A DNA stretch of 64,000 nucleotides from Cladocopium goreaui (GCA_947184155.2 CAMXCT020000458.1:434001-498000), one strand, 5' to 3'; shown: positions 10,938 through 22,619, numbered from the stretch's first letter. Program-made: numbers and translations. Notes: generated from the sequence alone by a model not told the origin.

Positions 10938-12447
10938 TATAATTATCACCCAAATAGCTTCAAGCATCTTCAAGCCAAGTAGTATGAGGGCATGACTCCT
11001 GCAGGTTTTAGGCACTTCTTGTTTGGCTGTGCTCTTTCAGTATCCTTTCAGTATCCTATTTCAGTTTAACAGCTGGACAGATTCATATCCTTTAACTGGC
11101 TGCAAGGGCTCCTGAAGCTATTGATGTATAATTAAGATTAATTAAGTATCTAAGTCTGTACATCCATTCATGAACACACCTTCACAGCATCATTTCATGA
11201 ATTTCGTTCTCGGTGATTGATCCCCATCTTGAATAGACGTACTGCAGTGATGCGCAGTGATTTGCAGGAACATAAATGTGTTAGCAATGAGTAGTATCAA
11301 GATTCTTGGAAAAACGTGATGACTATTGCATGTACTATTGTTTTGTTTTTTTAAACATTCCTGCCATATATATAAAATTTTGCTGCCATGTAATTATATA
11401 ATTGTATACTTGTCAATTTGAGTTTTTTTTATTGCCATTTTGGTTCGTTGTTAAAATTGTAATCATGTCATATTTTTAAACAACAATCACAATGTTGTTA
11501 CTTATGGATTTGTAGTTATTTCATGTTATTTCTATTTTTTTAAACATGATAATGCTACTGTGTTTTACAAGTAATTATAAAAGGCAACTAGAGTATTGGA
11601 ACTATGCGGCAACGATATTTAAATATGTGAAGGGCCGGAGGTAGTATGAAACATTAGTTTCATCCGTATATTTAAATGTATGTTTAAATAAATTGGATTC
11701 CGTATGTTTAAATGGGGCCAAGGAAAACCTTCCCGGAGGTAGTCTAAAATACCAATTCGTATATTTAAAAAAACCGTATATTTAGATGTAGTTACGATAT
11801 GGCTTAAAAGTAACTATGGAATCTCTTTTAAGTAATGTAACAACCATGAACAAGTCCAAAGGTAACTATAATGTACTACAATATAAGTAATTCCTCCGTT
11901 TTTTTTTGGCAGCTACTTTTGATATCCAGAAAGCAACAGCGGCTACACGGCGGGCGCGCCGACGCGGCAGGTCATGGACTTTGATCCGGTGAACTCATTG
12001 CTATTATTGTTTGGTTAAATCATAGGAATTGTACGGGGGGGATTTAAGATGATTTTAAAAAGATACTTCACTATGAAATTAATGGGTTGTAGATGGTTTT
12101 AGCCATTAAGAATGGATTTTGAGTGGGATTCTAACCATGGACCATCCATCAACTGTCGGGGTCTTACGTGGCTTTAGCTATGAAACATGTGGAAATCATT
12201 GATAGATGATGGTTTGTTTTGATCTACCTGATTTTACGGGATTGTGAGAACCAGTGATTGAGGAGATACTGTTCTTAACCAACCCGTATTTCATCGGATT
12301 GGAGAGGAGTATTTTTCATGGATCACCTGTCATTCTTGCTTGGAAAATTGGGACTTAACCATCCATGAATGGGGATGCACGCATCCATGGGACTAACTGC
12401 AACCATTATATACTACAGTGAAGATTGAACCGGCAAAGTATTGCAAC

Positions 12448-12708
12448 TGCAATTCATTCAGAGTTGTCACACTTATGTGCAGTTGATTGAGTTCTGGCCT
12501 GTTTTTGTCCTTGGGCCCAAACATTCAGGGGGCCCTCTTGTGCAGCCAACTCGTTGCGCTACGCGATGGAAATGGGTCGCTTGTGACCGCGTTGTGAGGT
12601 GGCTTTCAGTAAGCCTTGGAGGACGATTTGTGTTGTGTATATCATTCTCTTTTTGGAACATCCAACGTCTGATTTTCAGTCGCAATCTCAGTTCCGATCT
12701 TGCTACCT
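12448..12708 (+). repeat. 5' LTR of truncated element
   Basis: 261 bp beginning TGCAATTCATTC and ending CTTGCTACCT. Compared with the 3' LTR it shows four substitutions over the shared 232 bases and carries an extra 29 bp (about 12534-12562). Confidence 0.88.
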
Positions 12709-12777
12709 GAATTGGTAGCGGAGCGAGGTGCTCCAAGACCCGCTCAATTCGCTCCACTGTGTGCTCTGCGGTAGCTG

Positions 12778-13077
12778 ATGAATTCAAAGGAACGAGATTC
12801 AAGTGTTTCAACTTGGGATGGCTCATCAAGAACGTGGCGGAGGTATGTGAAGGAAATTGGTTGGTTTGTAGGATCGACAAAGTCGTCGCAACGGAAATAT
12901 GTTGCCAACAAGCTGATCAGTAAACTCACAGGCTCTGCGAGATTGCTTGCGACGTCATGGTCCTTAAGGGACTTTGAAGGTGAACGAGGTGTTCCCTTGC
13001 TTCTCCAAAGGTTTGCATCGTCGCCATTGGTGAGATTTTCTGGTGAGGGAGACTTTGGGATTCGAAGAATTTTCTGA
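12778..13077 (+). pseudogene. Gag N-terminal fragment
   Basis: A 99-codon ORF contains STWDGSSRTWRRYVKEIGWF and then KLISKLTGSARLLATSWSL. The W-x-G-x4-W-R-x-Y-x-E-x2-W and K-L-x-G-x-A-R-x2-A patterns are what I associate with the Gag of copia-like elements in dinoflagellates. The frame closes early. The continuation (FEEFSEAVIQLKEELDGVD) lies in another frame from about 13055, so a frameshift broke the gene. Confidence 0.65.
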
Positions 13078-13103
13078 AGCTGTGATTCAACTCAAGGAAG
13101 AGC

Positions 13104-13583
13104 TTGATGGCGTGGATCCTGCCAAGCGAGTGTTTGATTTGCCCTGGCTCGGATGATGAAGACTGGAACTGGCGTAACTATGGTGGTTGGCGTAATTGGT
13201 CACAGTATCAACAAGACAATGACAATCAGTACGAAGATCCAGATCGCCCTGACCGTGGTGATTACAAACAAGTTCCACAACAGTCAGAGCATGGTTCGGA
13301 GACCAAACCAACCGCAGGTTCTCTGAAGGGTCCTGGTCCTTCATCACCGTCGAGAGGGGTACCATCACATAAATCTGTTGTTGATCCTCCCAAACCTGAT
13401 GCTGGCGGCCTTAGCACTATGGATTCATTCATCCTCGACGTTTTGAGGGGATGGAGACTTCTGGTAGCGGCTTCACCTAGTCCTGATGAATGGAGAGATG
13501 TTTTGGCAACTACTGGTAACAAACTGGATTATCTCAGTGTGTCTGCAGCTCTTCAAACACTTTGGGATGAACAGTTGAGTTGA
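13104..13583 (+). pseudogene. Gag middle fragment
   Basis: A 159-codon ORF, hydrophilic, with an acidic Trp-rich stretch (DDEDWNWRNYGGWRNW) and then DVLRGWRLLVAASPSPDEWR, a helix-rich segment. It overlaps the next ORF by four bases in another frame. I read it as the middle of the same broken Gag; the function is not separately recognisable. Confidence 0.5.
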
Positions 13584-14014
13584 GTGGTAGCGCCAAGTGG
13601 CATGGATCATCTCAGTCTCACAACGGTTTCTGGACGGAAAGGTCATGGCCCGCTGACCCATGGCAAGATTTATATCTAGCATGGAATGACTGGTCATACG
13701 ATGATGAGTCTGAATGGTGGTCCGGTGCTTGTGATGCAGCGGCTTCAGAACTTCCACCTCCTCCCAATGATGACAAGGAGATGGACATGGATCCGATGTT
13801 AGCTGAAGCAGTTGAAGCGGAAAAGGCCGCTGAGAGCTTAGCCATGGAAGCTAAGAGGACATGGGCCCAGGCCCAACAGGCCACACAACAACTTCGTAGG
13901 GATCGTGGTTTTGGAAAATCTGGTTCATCATCATCCCAATCTATTCGTGGTTACTTGTGTGGGGGACCTCATCTCAAAAAGATTGTCCAGATCGTCAACA
14001 TCCATCATGTGTAA
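13580..14014 (+). pseudogene. Gag C-terminal fragment with broken zinc knuckle
   Basis: The ORF holds an Ala/Glu-rich helix and RTWAQAQQATQQLRRDRGFG, followed by LCGGPH. The expected zinc knuckle (C-x2-C-x3-H-x4-C) is damaged twice: the first Cys position is Gly, and a frameshift after PHLKK moves the last Cys into another frame near 13985. The polypeptide then runs into unrelated residues and stops. Confidence 0.6.
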
Positions 14015-14069
14015 ATCTCTTTCTCCTGCAGAACTTGATGCGTATTTGACTGGAAAATAAAAGGGTAAG

Positions 14070-15191
14070 ATGGGTGCTTCCTTCAAGGGCAAATCCAAAG
14101 ATGGCATGTACACGTACTGGGATGGTGGAAACTGGGAAGCGGACCTCTATTTCTCCAACAATGGCAAGGGCAAGCATATGAAGAGTAAGATGAAACCCTC
14201 CGCAAATTTTTATGGTATGGGTTTGTATTCCCTTCCATTTGATGATTTTGGTGTATGTCATGGTGATCCTTCTGAACCCCTTCAACTACATCCTTTGGAA
14301 CTTTATTCAGAAAATGATGTTGGTCCTGTTCATCGGTCGGTTCCTCCTGGTTTTGGGATGTTGGACTGTGGAGCAACGGCTTCAGCTGGTCCAGAGGGTT
14401 CAGTCAAAAGGCTCATTGGGGCTTTGCGCAAACATGACCCGGAACTTCAAGTTAGCTTCAACTATGAGAAACGCCCCTTCTTTCGATCTGGTTCAGGCAA
14501 ATGGGGTCAAGCACTATACCACATGGTCATTTCCAGTTCTTTGCCAAATGGTCGCTATTTTGACATGTATGTCCTGGAGAACCCCAAGGAATTCTTTGAG
14601 GATTGGTTTGCCGATGACATGCTAGTCCCCATTTTGGTTGGCATGGATCACATGAACAAGGTTGGTCTCATCTTGGACTTTAGCGATGGCCATGCGGTGA
14701 ATGGTAACGAACCCCCTTGCAATCCCTACAAGTTGGAGAAAAACACCAAGGGTCACTATATGGTGAACATTGCCCACTACCTCTTTGACTCCATCACGGA
14801 ATCCGAGGCGGGCATCCAGCAGCTTGCAGCAGCAACTTGCCACGAGGTGCCAACCATGGATGGGCACCACATGTTTGGGGAAGATTGGTATGAACTAGCC
14901 GTGTTGTCAAATGGTGTTGAACTTCAAGTACATGAGCATGAAACACAACATGGCAGTGCACGTTTTCAAATGTTTCAGCAAGTTGTTCAGCGACGTTTGC
15001 AAATCAATGCTTCTTCAATCTCAGAAGCTGTTGGCGGTCAAGTTCACGAGGGCGGTGGTGATCTAACCCATGGCCCCGAAGAAGCCATTAGCTCCTCTCG
15101 ACCACTTCAAGGAGAAGCTGGCAGATCCTCGCGATCCCCGCTCATGCAGCACGTCTTGGCCAGGCCATGGACATGTTGCAGAAAGATCTGA
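14070..15191 (+). CDS. Retropepsin-like protease ORF of truncated element
   Basis: The 373-codon ORF contains GFGMLDCGATASAGPEGSV at about residues 93-111, an aspartic-protease active-site pattern (D-C-G-A-T), and later LVPILVGMDHMNKVGLILDF, which fits the second half of a retropepsin fold. It would cleave the element's polyprotein. The C-terminal third is low-complexity and overlaps the next ORF in another frame, suggesting a frameshift near 15070-15190. No integrase follows. Start is the first ATG of the open frame, and the natural product was probably fused to Gag. Confidence 0.65.
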   Translation: MGASFKGKSKDGMYTYWDGGNWEADLYFSNNGKGKHMKSKMKPSANFYGMGLYSLPFDDFGVCHGDPSEPLQLHPLELYSENDVGPVHRSVPPGFGMLDCGATASAGPEGSVKRLIGALRKHDPELQVSFNYEKRPFFRSGSGKWGQALYHMVISSSLPNGRYFDMYVLENPKEFFEDWFADDMLVPILVGMDHMNKVGLILDFSDGHAVNGNEPPCNPYKLEKNTKGHYMVNIAHYLFDSITESEAGIQQLAAATCHEVPTMDGHHMFGEDWYELAVLSNGVELQVHEHETQHGSARFQMFQQVVQRRLQINASSISEAVGGQVHEGGGDLTHGPEEAISSSRPLQGEAGRSSRSPLMQHVLARPWTCCRKI

Positions 15192-16023
15192 CTCCTCTCA
15201 AGAAGCTCCCCAACAAGAAGCTTGTCGAAACGGCGATCGAGGTCATGGAAACGAAACCACGGATCGCATCTCCAACCACAAGATCCAGCTCAAGGCCATG
15301 GAACTTCACCAGATGTCCCTCAAGCAGTCCTACCTGGCCATGATGAGCGGCGATCCAGCAACTTCGAAGTCGTCACCGGCAAGCGAAGTGGACACTGTGT
15401 GGAGCACTCTGACCGACATGGAGAAGGAGGAGCTCAAGGCGATCACCAAGAAGCGCCAAGCAGCCCTCGAGGAGGACGATGTGGAGCTGGTGTCGGAACA
15501 TCACACGACACCCCAGTGAATGAGGCCGTCATGGATGATGGGTCTGAGATTGAAGATGTCACGAAGAAGGGCAACTGTTAATCCTGGCGAAAGAGCTGAT
15601 TTTCTTCATGCCTCAGAAGAAGAAGAAGCGAAGCTCGTTCTTGGATTGCTTGGCACAGATTCGAAGGGTGGTTATGACTCCATTATGGTGAATGAGAGCC
15701 CCATGCTTGGTTTGTCAAACACTCGCTCTGCCATTCAAGCCTTCCAGCTGAAAGCGGCCATTCCACGATGTTTGACTAGACTCTTATGGCTGGCCAGTGA
15801 CTGGAATCTCTCCGATGAATGCCGGAAATCCATGGAATTCTTTTTGAAACGCCGTGTTTGGATGTTGAAATTCGATCCAAGCTTTATACAATCTGCTAGG
15901 AAAGAACGTGCAACAAAGGGCACACCAATCCAGCAGTTGCAAGGACTACAGACCAAGAACTCACAAAAATTTTGGGGTGATGCAATTCATTCAGAGTTGT
16001 CACACCTATGTGCAGTTGATTGA
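15070..16023 (+). pseudogene. Downstream ORF remnant (one internal stop)
   Basis: One frame is open from 15070 to 16023 except for a stop at 15517-15519. The N-terminus has MAPKKPLAPLDHFKEKLADP and then RDPRSC ... WPGHG, a segment I recall between protease and integrase in dinoflagellate copia-like elements. The rest (…LLGTDSKGGYDSIMVNESPM… and a basic helix-rich tail) is not recognised. The frame ends inside the right LTR. No integrase residues are present, so integrase-RT-RNase H was lost or never present. Confidence 0.45.
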
Positions 16024-16212
16024 GTTCTGGCCTGTTTTTGTCCTTGTGCCCAAACATTCAGGGGGCCCGATGGAAATGGGTCGCTTGTGACCGCGTTGTG
16101 AGGTGGCTTCCAGTAAGCCTTGGAGGACGATTTGTGTTGTGTATATCATTCTCTTTTTGGAACATCCAACATCTGATTTTCAGTCGCAATCTCAGTTCCG
16201 ATCTTGCTACCT
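15981..16212 (+). repeat. 3' LTR of truncated element
   Basis: 232 bp, same ends as the 5' LTR. It lacks 29 bp relative to the left copy at the GGGGGCCC/GATGG junction (16064-16072). Confidence 0.88.
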
Positions 16213-16386
16213 AAATAAACCCAGTAAATGTTAGCACCTCTTTTGGGGCATATGATTCTTTTTTTTTCATAGCACCCTTTCAACGGTAAGTCATAGGGCA
16301 GATCGACAATGAAGAGAGTCATTGTAAGGTTTGGGAGCTTGGATACCTTGGAAAACTTCAGCCCAGTTGGTTTAGAATCCAGAGGG

Positions 16387-16547
16387 GATATTCCATAATA
16401 TACACAATATATATATATATATATATCCATATATCTCAGGATTCTGGTGATATTCCACAATAACTTAAGAACTAAGATTTTCATCTTCATATTCATATAT
16501 ATATATGTGTGTGTGTCACATATCATATATCATATATCATATTTTAT
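16387..16547. repeat. AT/GT microsatellite stretch
   Basis: Runs of TATATA at 16408-16426 and 16496-16504, then GTGTGTGTG and CATATCATATATCATAT. No coding content. Confidence 0.85.
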
Positions 16548-16919
16548 AAAAACTCCTTTCCAAGGCATACACAGTTCTTCACCAATGTCCAGGAGAGCTT
16601 GGAAAGCAGTTGACTCTGCGTTCCTGGACTGCGACGCCCATTCCGGGAAGGCCATGCCCACCGAATCGCTCCTTGGCTGCGAAGAAATCGACACCCGGGG
16701 CCCATGGCTTTATAGAAATCTTTAGAAGGTATTGATTAGCTTCATATTATGACTTACTGGTGCTAAACGCAGGGAATGAGGGAATGATCCACTGGCTCAC
16801 TAGTAATAATCATCCCATTCCCCCATTCCCATCCATTCCCTACTAAGCACCAGTAATATGAAATAAATTGGAACCAAGTGTTGGTTCCAAGTTGAATTTC
16901 TGATTGCTTTCCGCATGCT

Positions 16920-17414
16920 CATGGACACTATATACCCCCCCCCCTACCCCCCCCCCCTGAAATCACAGGTTGGGAAATGAGTTGGCTGTTTGGGACTACT
17001 TTTCGCAAGGTTGGTTTAAACAAGGAGCCAAAACATCATTCGGATGTAAGATTCGATTTGTGTTTTTTCCGGATTCTATTGCAGCTCACCGAAGCCCCCA
17101 CTGAGCCCTTACTAAAGCCTTGCTAAGGCCTTACTAAGGCCTTACTAAGCCACTGCTGCGTGTTTACTGAAACTCCTGAGACGTTTTTTCTTAGAGGATC
17201 CTGTTCCTCTTTTCCGCCTTCCCCACTTTTCGCAAACACATGAAGTCTTACTAAGGAGTCCAGGGTACTTAGTAAGCATTCCTGACCTGGGTAAGTGGCT
17301 AGGAAGTAGATCCTAAGGTGTAAAGGCTGCTAAGACCTTACTAAGTAGGTAGTAGCTACTTAACATATATGCTAGTAGGGGGGGGGTCTAGGGGGGGGTG
17401 GTATAGTGTCCATG
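16920..17414. mobile_element. TIR element with C/G tracts
   Basis: The left end CATGGACACTATA (16920-16932) is exactly complementary to the right end TATAGTGTCCATG (17402-17414). Just inside lie a poly-C block (CCCCCCCCC TA CCCCCCCCC) on the left and two poly-G blocks on the right, extending the inverted repeat. The interior carries many TTACTAAGG/CTTAGTAAG words in both orientations and no ORF. It is absent from the collinear site in duplication copy B, near 34525. This is a non-autonomous DNA element of unknown superfamily. Confidence 0.75.
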
Positions 17415-17447
17415 CCCGTTTCGGTAGTGATTGTAGCTTGTACCCAA

Positions 17448-17531
17448 ATGAGCCAAGGCGCTATGCACGAGATGCACCTGATAAGGATGGAGAAGTATGC
17501 GGACAAGATTGAGAAACCCGTCCATGACTGA
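17448..17531 (+). pseudogene. Conserved short ORF, copy A
   Basis: Encodes MSQGAMHEMHLIRMEKYADK then IEKPVHD and stops. Copy B (34567-34647) encodes the same frame with five replacements in 27 residues and stays open longer. The frame is conserved between diverged copies, which hints at past coding, but there is no recognised family. Confidence 0.3.
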
Positions 17532-18241
17532 TTGCTGGATTTTTGTGGAAATCCGCTTTGGCTTCAGATAAATTGAAACATTTACGACACGGATACGGCC
17601 AAATGGTTCAATTGTTTTTTGGAGCAGTTTCCTAAAACAACATGGGGTTGGAAAGCATGGGATGAACTGTTTTTTGGATGCTTAAATTCTATCTAATCAT
17701 CATATTCGTTCATATTCCATTTGGGGACTAATCAACCATGTATGCAAGCCTCAAACTTGAAACATCGATGCAGCTTGAGCCAAACGGGTTGCGGTCCGGG
17801 AATGTGGCTATCCCAAATCATTGGGTGTTACGCTGATGCTACGGACAGCTCGCGCGAAAGTCGAGGCTGATAAAGGTCCCTGGAATTCCCACTGATAAAA
17901 TCCGGGATGTTGTTCTTGATGTCTTCAGTTCTATGACTATGCGACCGGACCTAAGATTATCCACTTGGGTTTCTGGCGGGGCAGGTCGGACTGTGTTTGC
18001 CCTGCAACCTCTACCGCAGAAAAATCCCAATGGAAAGCGTTCAAAATGGAAGACCCAGGAGACCACAGGTTTTAGTCAAATTCTAGTATTAAGGTAAGTA
18101 TTGGAGTACCCAATTTTGACTCATACCCATATATATATATATTGGTGAATACGATCAGCAATCTATACATAATGGTCGACCCTTTTCAATGGCACATTCA
18201 CGCCCGACGCCCTCGCAACGTTCAGCCCACATTTTTCTAAG

Positions 18242-18377
18242 GAAAGAACCCCACGAGCTCTTCATGAACGTGGCTTCCAAACGGCTCCATGCTGAGATCC
18301 TGTCCGAACAGATCCTGTCTGAGCAGAAGACAACGTCTGAGCCCACGAGGAAGATTGAGCGAATCCGTATTCGATAG
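18242..18377 (+). pseudogene. Conserved ORF after AG|G, copy A
   Basis: After TTTCTAAG the frame encodes KEPHELFMNVASKRLHAEIL, then SEQILSEQ and a basic tail to a stop. In copy B (35111-35264) the frame is kept and the tail is longer by an in-frame insertion. The repeated ILSEQ comes from a short tandem repeat. No recognised family; it could equally be non-coding sequence with a chance open frame. Confidence 0.28.
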
Positions 18378-19510
18378 TGTCCGGAAACAAAGCCGGTGCG
18401 CCCAAACATGATGCTTTGACTTAAACTGTTGAAGGTGGACTGATCTAATGTGTTATAACCAATAATAAGCTATATAGATATCCTCGACATTACCATAACC
18501 CCCTATATTTGTAGCTTGCCAGCTATCTGGGGAATTAGACAGCATGAGCACGAGAGAAAGCTTTCGGATTTCATTTCTCCAACCATTGTCGCCCTCCGTT
18601 CGTCCAATATGGCGGGCTGGAAAATGGATGAAGATCAGATCCACCAGGCTTTTCGCGAATCCACGGCTTGATTTTTTCCGCAGCTGGCCAGGTTGGAGTA
18701 GCGGAGGGCAACATCGGAGTTTCTTCCCACGGCACAGTACAAAATGCACCGAGGACGCCTTACAACAAACAAGAACCCTGCAGTGAGCAGTGGCAGTCAG
18801 CCAAGGCTGACCATTCCTCAACTGTGGGAAATAGACACTGAACACAGATTCGACCTTGGGCTGCGGCCCTGGTTTATTTTGCAGCAACCGGAGCGGCGAC
18901 CCCGAGAAAGATTGGATGGTTTCAACATGTTTCAGATCTTCAGACTGACGATTTTTTTTGTGGGTCACCAATTTTTTAGGAACCCTGGTGGTTTCATGGG
19001 CCTCAGGTTTCAAAGGGTTATGTAATCTATTTTCCATGTGTTTCCCATTTCGTTCCTGTAGCTTTGACTGAATTTAAGAACATCCCACCAAACCTGAAAC
19101 GGCCTGAACACCCTCCAGGACAAGGTATACCAAAGCTTGGAAGACCCAAGCATACCTGCTGATTTGCCGGCCGTTGACTTGCCGCAAGACTGTCTACAGA
19201 ACAGCACATCCAACGTATGTGCTGGCCCTGCAAATTTGTTGCGGGCTTTTATTTTGCGTGTTTTTCAAGAATACCTCTGTGGTGAGGAAAATTTCCGGTG
19301 GTGAAAACAGCTGAAGGATTGAAACCACCGAAACCACCAGCCCCAGGCAACAAAGGCTGCAGTGCCAGAGCTTTGGCAGCCACTGTGTTTAAAGCTTCCA
19401 AGGTTTGGCTGGCACTGCTAGGGACTGGATCATTTTTAACGTCGCTGGCAACGCAAAGTTGGGAAGCTTTGGTTAAAAAACATTCTAATCCAATCCATTC
19501 AAGTTTCTAT

Positions 19511-21490
19511 TCTCGGTGGAAACCTCAACCTCCCCGCATAATTGCCCACCTTCCTTTGTTTGGCTTAACCGCGACCAGCCCTTCAAACCCTGGGCATTGC
19601 CATGGATGCCATGGGACGCTGAAAATGAATTGGCCGCCCGTGAGCTGCTGAGCCATGCCCATTTGCTGGGTGCGGTATCTCCAATATGACTCAGGTGTTT
19701 ACGACGTTTTGCCCCTTCATTCCACCGTTTCAAGCTAGGATGAATTACCTTTTTCCATCGGGGAGTTGTTAAATCCGTTGGTCTGAAAATAATATGATTT
19801 GCCATCATATTTGAGTCGCTTTGCGACGAGCACCACCACGCCCTGATTATAAGAAAGGCTACTGGCCGGAAGCAGGAAGGGAAATTTTCCGTCAAGGGGA
19901 CTTTTCCAAGTTAAGGAGTATGGTGGCTGGGGATGTGGAGTAAGAACACGGGCCTGCTTGGCCCACCTAAGCCCGACTGGGGGGGCAAACTTGGCCGTCC
20001 TTAACCTTCGAAGCAACTTCAGCCCTTGGGGGGAGCTGCATCCCAAGTTGTGCCCAACATGCCATGAACGTGGGAAAGCGGATGTTTTCAGCATGTCGGG
20101 TTGAGTCGGCACTGTTGGTCTGGCCTTCCCCAGAGGGGCCCAAGGGTCCAACATGGCCGTTTGGCGGCTTCACACCAAAATTGGGCCCGACGAAGACACA
20201 ACATAGGGAACATCGCTCAAACGAGGCTTCATTGTGCTTAATTAAAAACCATGGGAAAAGCATAATATATATAATATAGATACTGGGGAACCGAATCACT
20301 ACAAAAAAAGTGGGTCAAAATCCAATAACTACAGCAGGTTATTTACTGGGCATGCCACAAAAACCATGTTTCACTGAAAAACAGGTTTTCCTCAAAAGCA
20401 CCGCTTTTCCAGAACCTGATGTCGTACCCAACGAAAATTAAGAAGATGTCACAGGCCCTCTACCCTGAGCATGACCGGAAACCGTTTGCATGCTGGCTTA
20501 GAATCAGTTTACAAATTCCCAAAGATTGGGAGGGATTATATAGTTCCCAAGTCAGTTGAAATGGGGGCTCGCAGTTTCAATGCAAAATAGGAAGAAACAA
20601 GTGTGCCATTCAAATAGTGCCTCCTTTGCAGAAATGCGCGGATATAGTTCGATGCATTGGAATACAATATAATATTCCCATAATCGTGCCTGAACCACAT
20701 TTGTCAAAAAATAGTGGATTTGAAGTGAGGAAAAAACCGTATGAAACACGTAGGAACACCGCAAAAACCTGTAGGAAACCCATAGGAACACTGTGAAAGC
20801 CCGTACAAAACCCGTAGGAATGCCGTAACAAAAACGCCCATAAAGGCCCGTAATGGAAAACCATGTTTTTTTCCCCATGCCTGGCTATCCAGGTCTTGGC
20901 GTGTAAAAATCGGTTCGATGCGTCATGCTTGAACTCGGACAGCTGGTTTAGCGGCTCTTTGGATTGCCATTTAGATTTGGATCTAACGGGATTTGGCCCA
21001 AGATAGAAAATATGCCAAAGTAGGCATATTGCCAAAAAGTTCATTTCAAACAGTTTGTCGAAAAGTATGTCGAACAGTTTGGCAAACAGCTTTCTAGGGC
21101 CAGGTTCAAACCGCATGAGAATGTGATGGGCCGCATTGAGCGGCGAGTGATTGACGCACAGCTTGCGAAGCACTTCAAACCCAAACCTGGATAGCCACCA
21201 AAATGCGAAATACATTAAAAACCGAAACATCTGTTTTTTAGGTGGAAAATCGGGTTGTTTTGGACAACCTGTTTTTTTTTCCAGCTTTTCCGTTCCGAAG
21301 GTATATATATATATATTATATATTACAAGTAGTACCGCGCAAGGTGGTGGCGGAAGTTTCAGAATATGAAACCTGTAGGAGAGCTTGGTTGTTGTGAATT
21401 ACGGATGGCAGAGCGAATCCACTGATGGACTGAAAAGGTGGTTGGAGTTGTTTCTTGAAGTTGTTACAATGGTTGCAGTGATCACCTGGC
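19511..21490. other. Inter-duplication stretch, nothing recognised
   Basis: Mixed-composition intronic DNA. A degenerate ~25-bp repeat with CGTAGGAA/CCCGTA words lies at about 20730-20840 and a TATA run at 21301-21325. Several long minus-strand ORFs occur (19485-19895, 19735-20154, 20610-21230) but none shows a domain or consistent coding signal. Confidence 0.5.
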
Positions 21491-21499
21491 CGAACACTT

Positions 21500-22530
21500 C
21501 ACAACTGCTGGATGTAGTGTGGTGTAGTGTGGTGTAGTGCAGCTGTAGTTGTAGGTGTAGTGTAGTGGAGTTGTAGTTGTGGTGTAGTGTAATTAGCGTA
21601 GTGTAGTTGCAGTTGCATGTGTGGTGGTGTAATGAGTGTAGTGCAATGTAATGTAGGGCGATGTAGTGTAGTGTAGTGTAGTCTAGGGTAGTGTAGTGTA
21701 GCCTAGTGTAGTGTAAAGTAGCGTAGTTGTAGTTGTAGCTGTCGTTGTAGTTAGTGTAGTGTAGTGTAGTGTAGTGCAATGTAGTGTGGTGTAGTGTAGT
21801 GTGGTGTAGTGTGGTGTAGTGTAGTGTAATGTAATGTAATTAGTGTAGTGTAGTGTAGTGTAGTGTAGAGTTACTGTAGTGTAATGTAGCGTAGTGTAGT
21901 GTAAGGCAATTAGCGTAGTGTAATGTAATTAGTGTAGTGGAATGTAGTGTAGTGGTAGTTGTAGCTGTAGTTGTAGTTAGTGTAGTGTAGTATAGTGTAG
22001 TGTAGCGTCGTATAGTGTAGTGTAGTGTAGTGTAGAGTTACTGTGTGTAATGTGGCGTAGTGAGAGTTACTGTGTGTAATGTGGCGTAGTGTAGTGTAAG
22101 GCAATTAGCGTAGTGTAATGTAATTAGTGTAGTGGAATGTAGTGTAGTGGTAGTTGTAGCTGTAGCTGTAGTTGTAGTTAGTGTAGTGTGGTATAGTGTA
22201 GTGTAGCGTAGTATAGTGTAGTGTAGTGTAGTGTGGTGTGGTGTAGTGTGGTGTCGTGTAGTGTAGTGTAGTGTAGTGCAATGCGGTTTTGTTGTTAGTG
22301 TTAGTGTAGTGTAGTGTAGCGTTACTGTAGTGTAATGTTGTGCAGTGTAGTGCAATGTAATTAGCGTAGTGTAATATCATTAGTGTAGTGTAGTGGAATG
22401 TAGTGTAGTTTTAGTTGTAGTGTTAGATGCAGTTGTAGTTAGTGTAGTGTAGTGTAGTGTAGGGTTGTAGTCGTAGTTGTACTTGTAGTTGTGGTAGTTA
22501 GTGTAGTGTAGTGTAGGGTAGTGGTGGTTG
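21500..22530. repeat. GTAGT minisatellite (1 kb)
   Basis: About 1 kb built from GTAGTGTA units, with longer nested periods that include GTTGTAGTTGTAGCTGTA and AATTAGCGTAGTGTAATGTA. The minus strand reads as Thr/Leu/His/Tyr low complexity, which gene finders may mistake for protein. Confidence 0.95.
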
Positions 22531-22619
22531 TAGTTGAAACTGCGACAAAACCCTTACGTTTTGCTCGCAAGGTGCACAATCCCGTGCGCCTGCCATGCGA
22601 AACGACATCTGAACGTCCA

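Larger units (their letters stand above)
10369..12447. repeat. Segmental duplication, copy A, left part
   Basis: Collinear with 24351-28215. Shared landmarks include AATGGGCTGCGGTG, GAGTGC and TGCCAAGGT (10409-10445), TGACCAAGAAAG (10560), GTGTCAAGACATA (10667), the GCAGGTTTT ... CACTTCT block (11002), AGTCTGTACATCCA (11152), TGATGACTATTGCATGTA (11317) and GATTGTGAGAACCAGTGATTG (12241). Between these the copies are diverged, so the event is not recent. A MITE at 10829-10937 is present only in this copy. Confidence 0.8.
12448..16212 (+). mobile_element. Truncated copia-like LTR retroelement (no RT)
   Basis: Direct repeats at 12448-12708 and 15981-16212 flank a 3.3-kb interior with gag fragments and a retropepsin-like ORF. 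No integrase, reverse transcriptase or RNase H motif is found. After the left LTR the sequence TGGTAGCGGAGC (12713-12724) is placed like a primer-binding site. GGGGTGA precedes the right LTR. I see no convincing target-site duplication. This is a non-autonomous or internally deleted, decaying copy inserted in the left part of segmental copy A. Confidence 0.85.
16213..19510. repeat. Segmental duplication, copy A, right part
   Basis: Collinear with 34310-36760. Shared landmarks: GTTCCTGGACTGCGACGCCC (16620 / 34369), GACAAGATTGAGAAACCCGT (17501 / 34621), AAAGAACCCCACGA (18243 / 35112), CCAAACGGCTCCATGCTGAG (18277 / 35146) and ACCAAAGCTTGGAAGACCCA (19129 / 36239). The TIR element at 16920-17414 lies only in this copy. 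No intact gene is evident. Confidence 0.8.

Noticed and set aside
18453-19037. Long minus-strand ORF, also open in the duplicate (35347-36081)
   Set aside because: Both copies are open, but alignment by eye needs several gaps and no motif emerges; the conserved plus-strand peptides in the same region fit at least as well.
20610-21230. Minus-strand ORF of 206 codons
   Set aside because: No recognisable domain; half of it comes from a degenerate repeat at 20730-20840.
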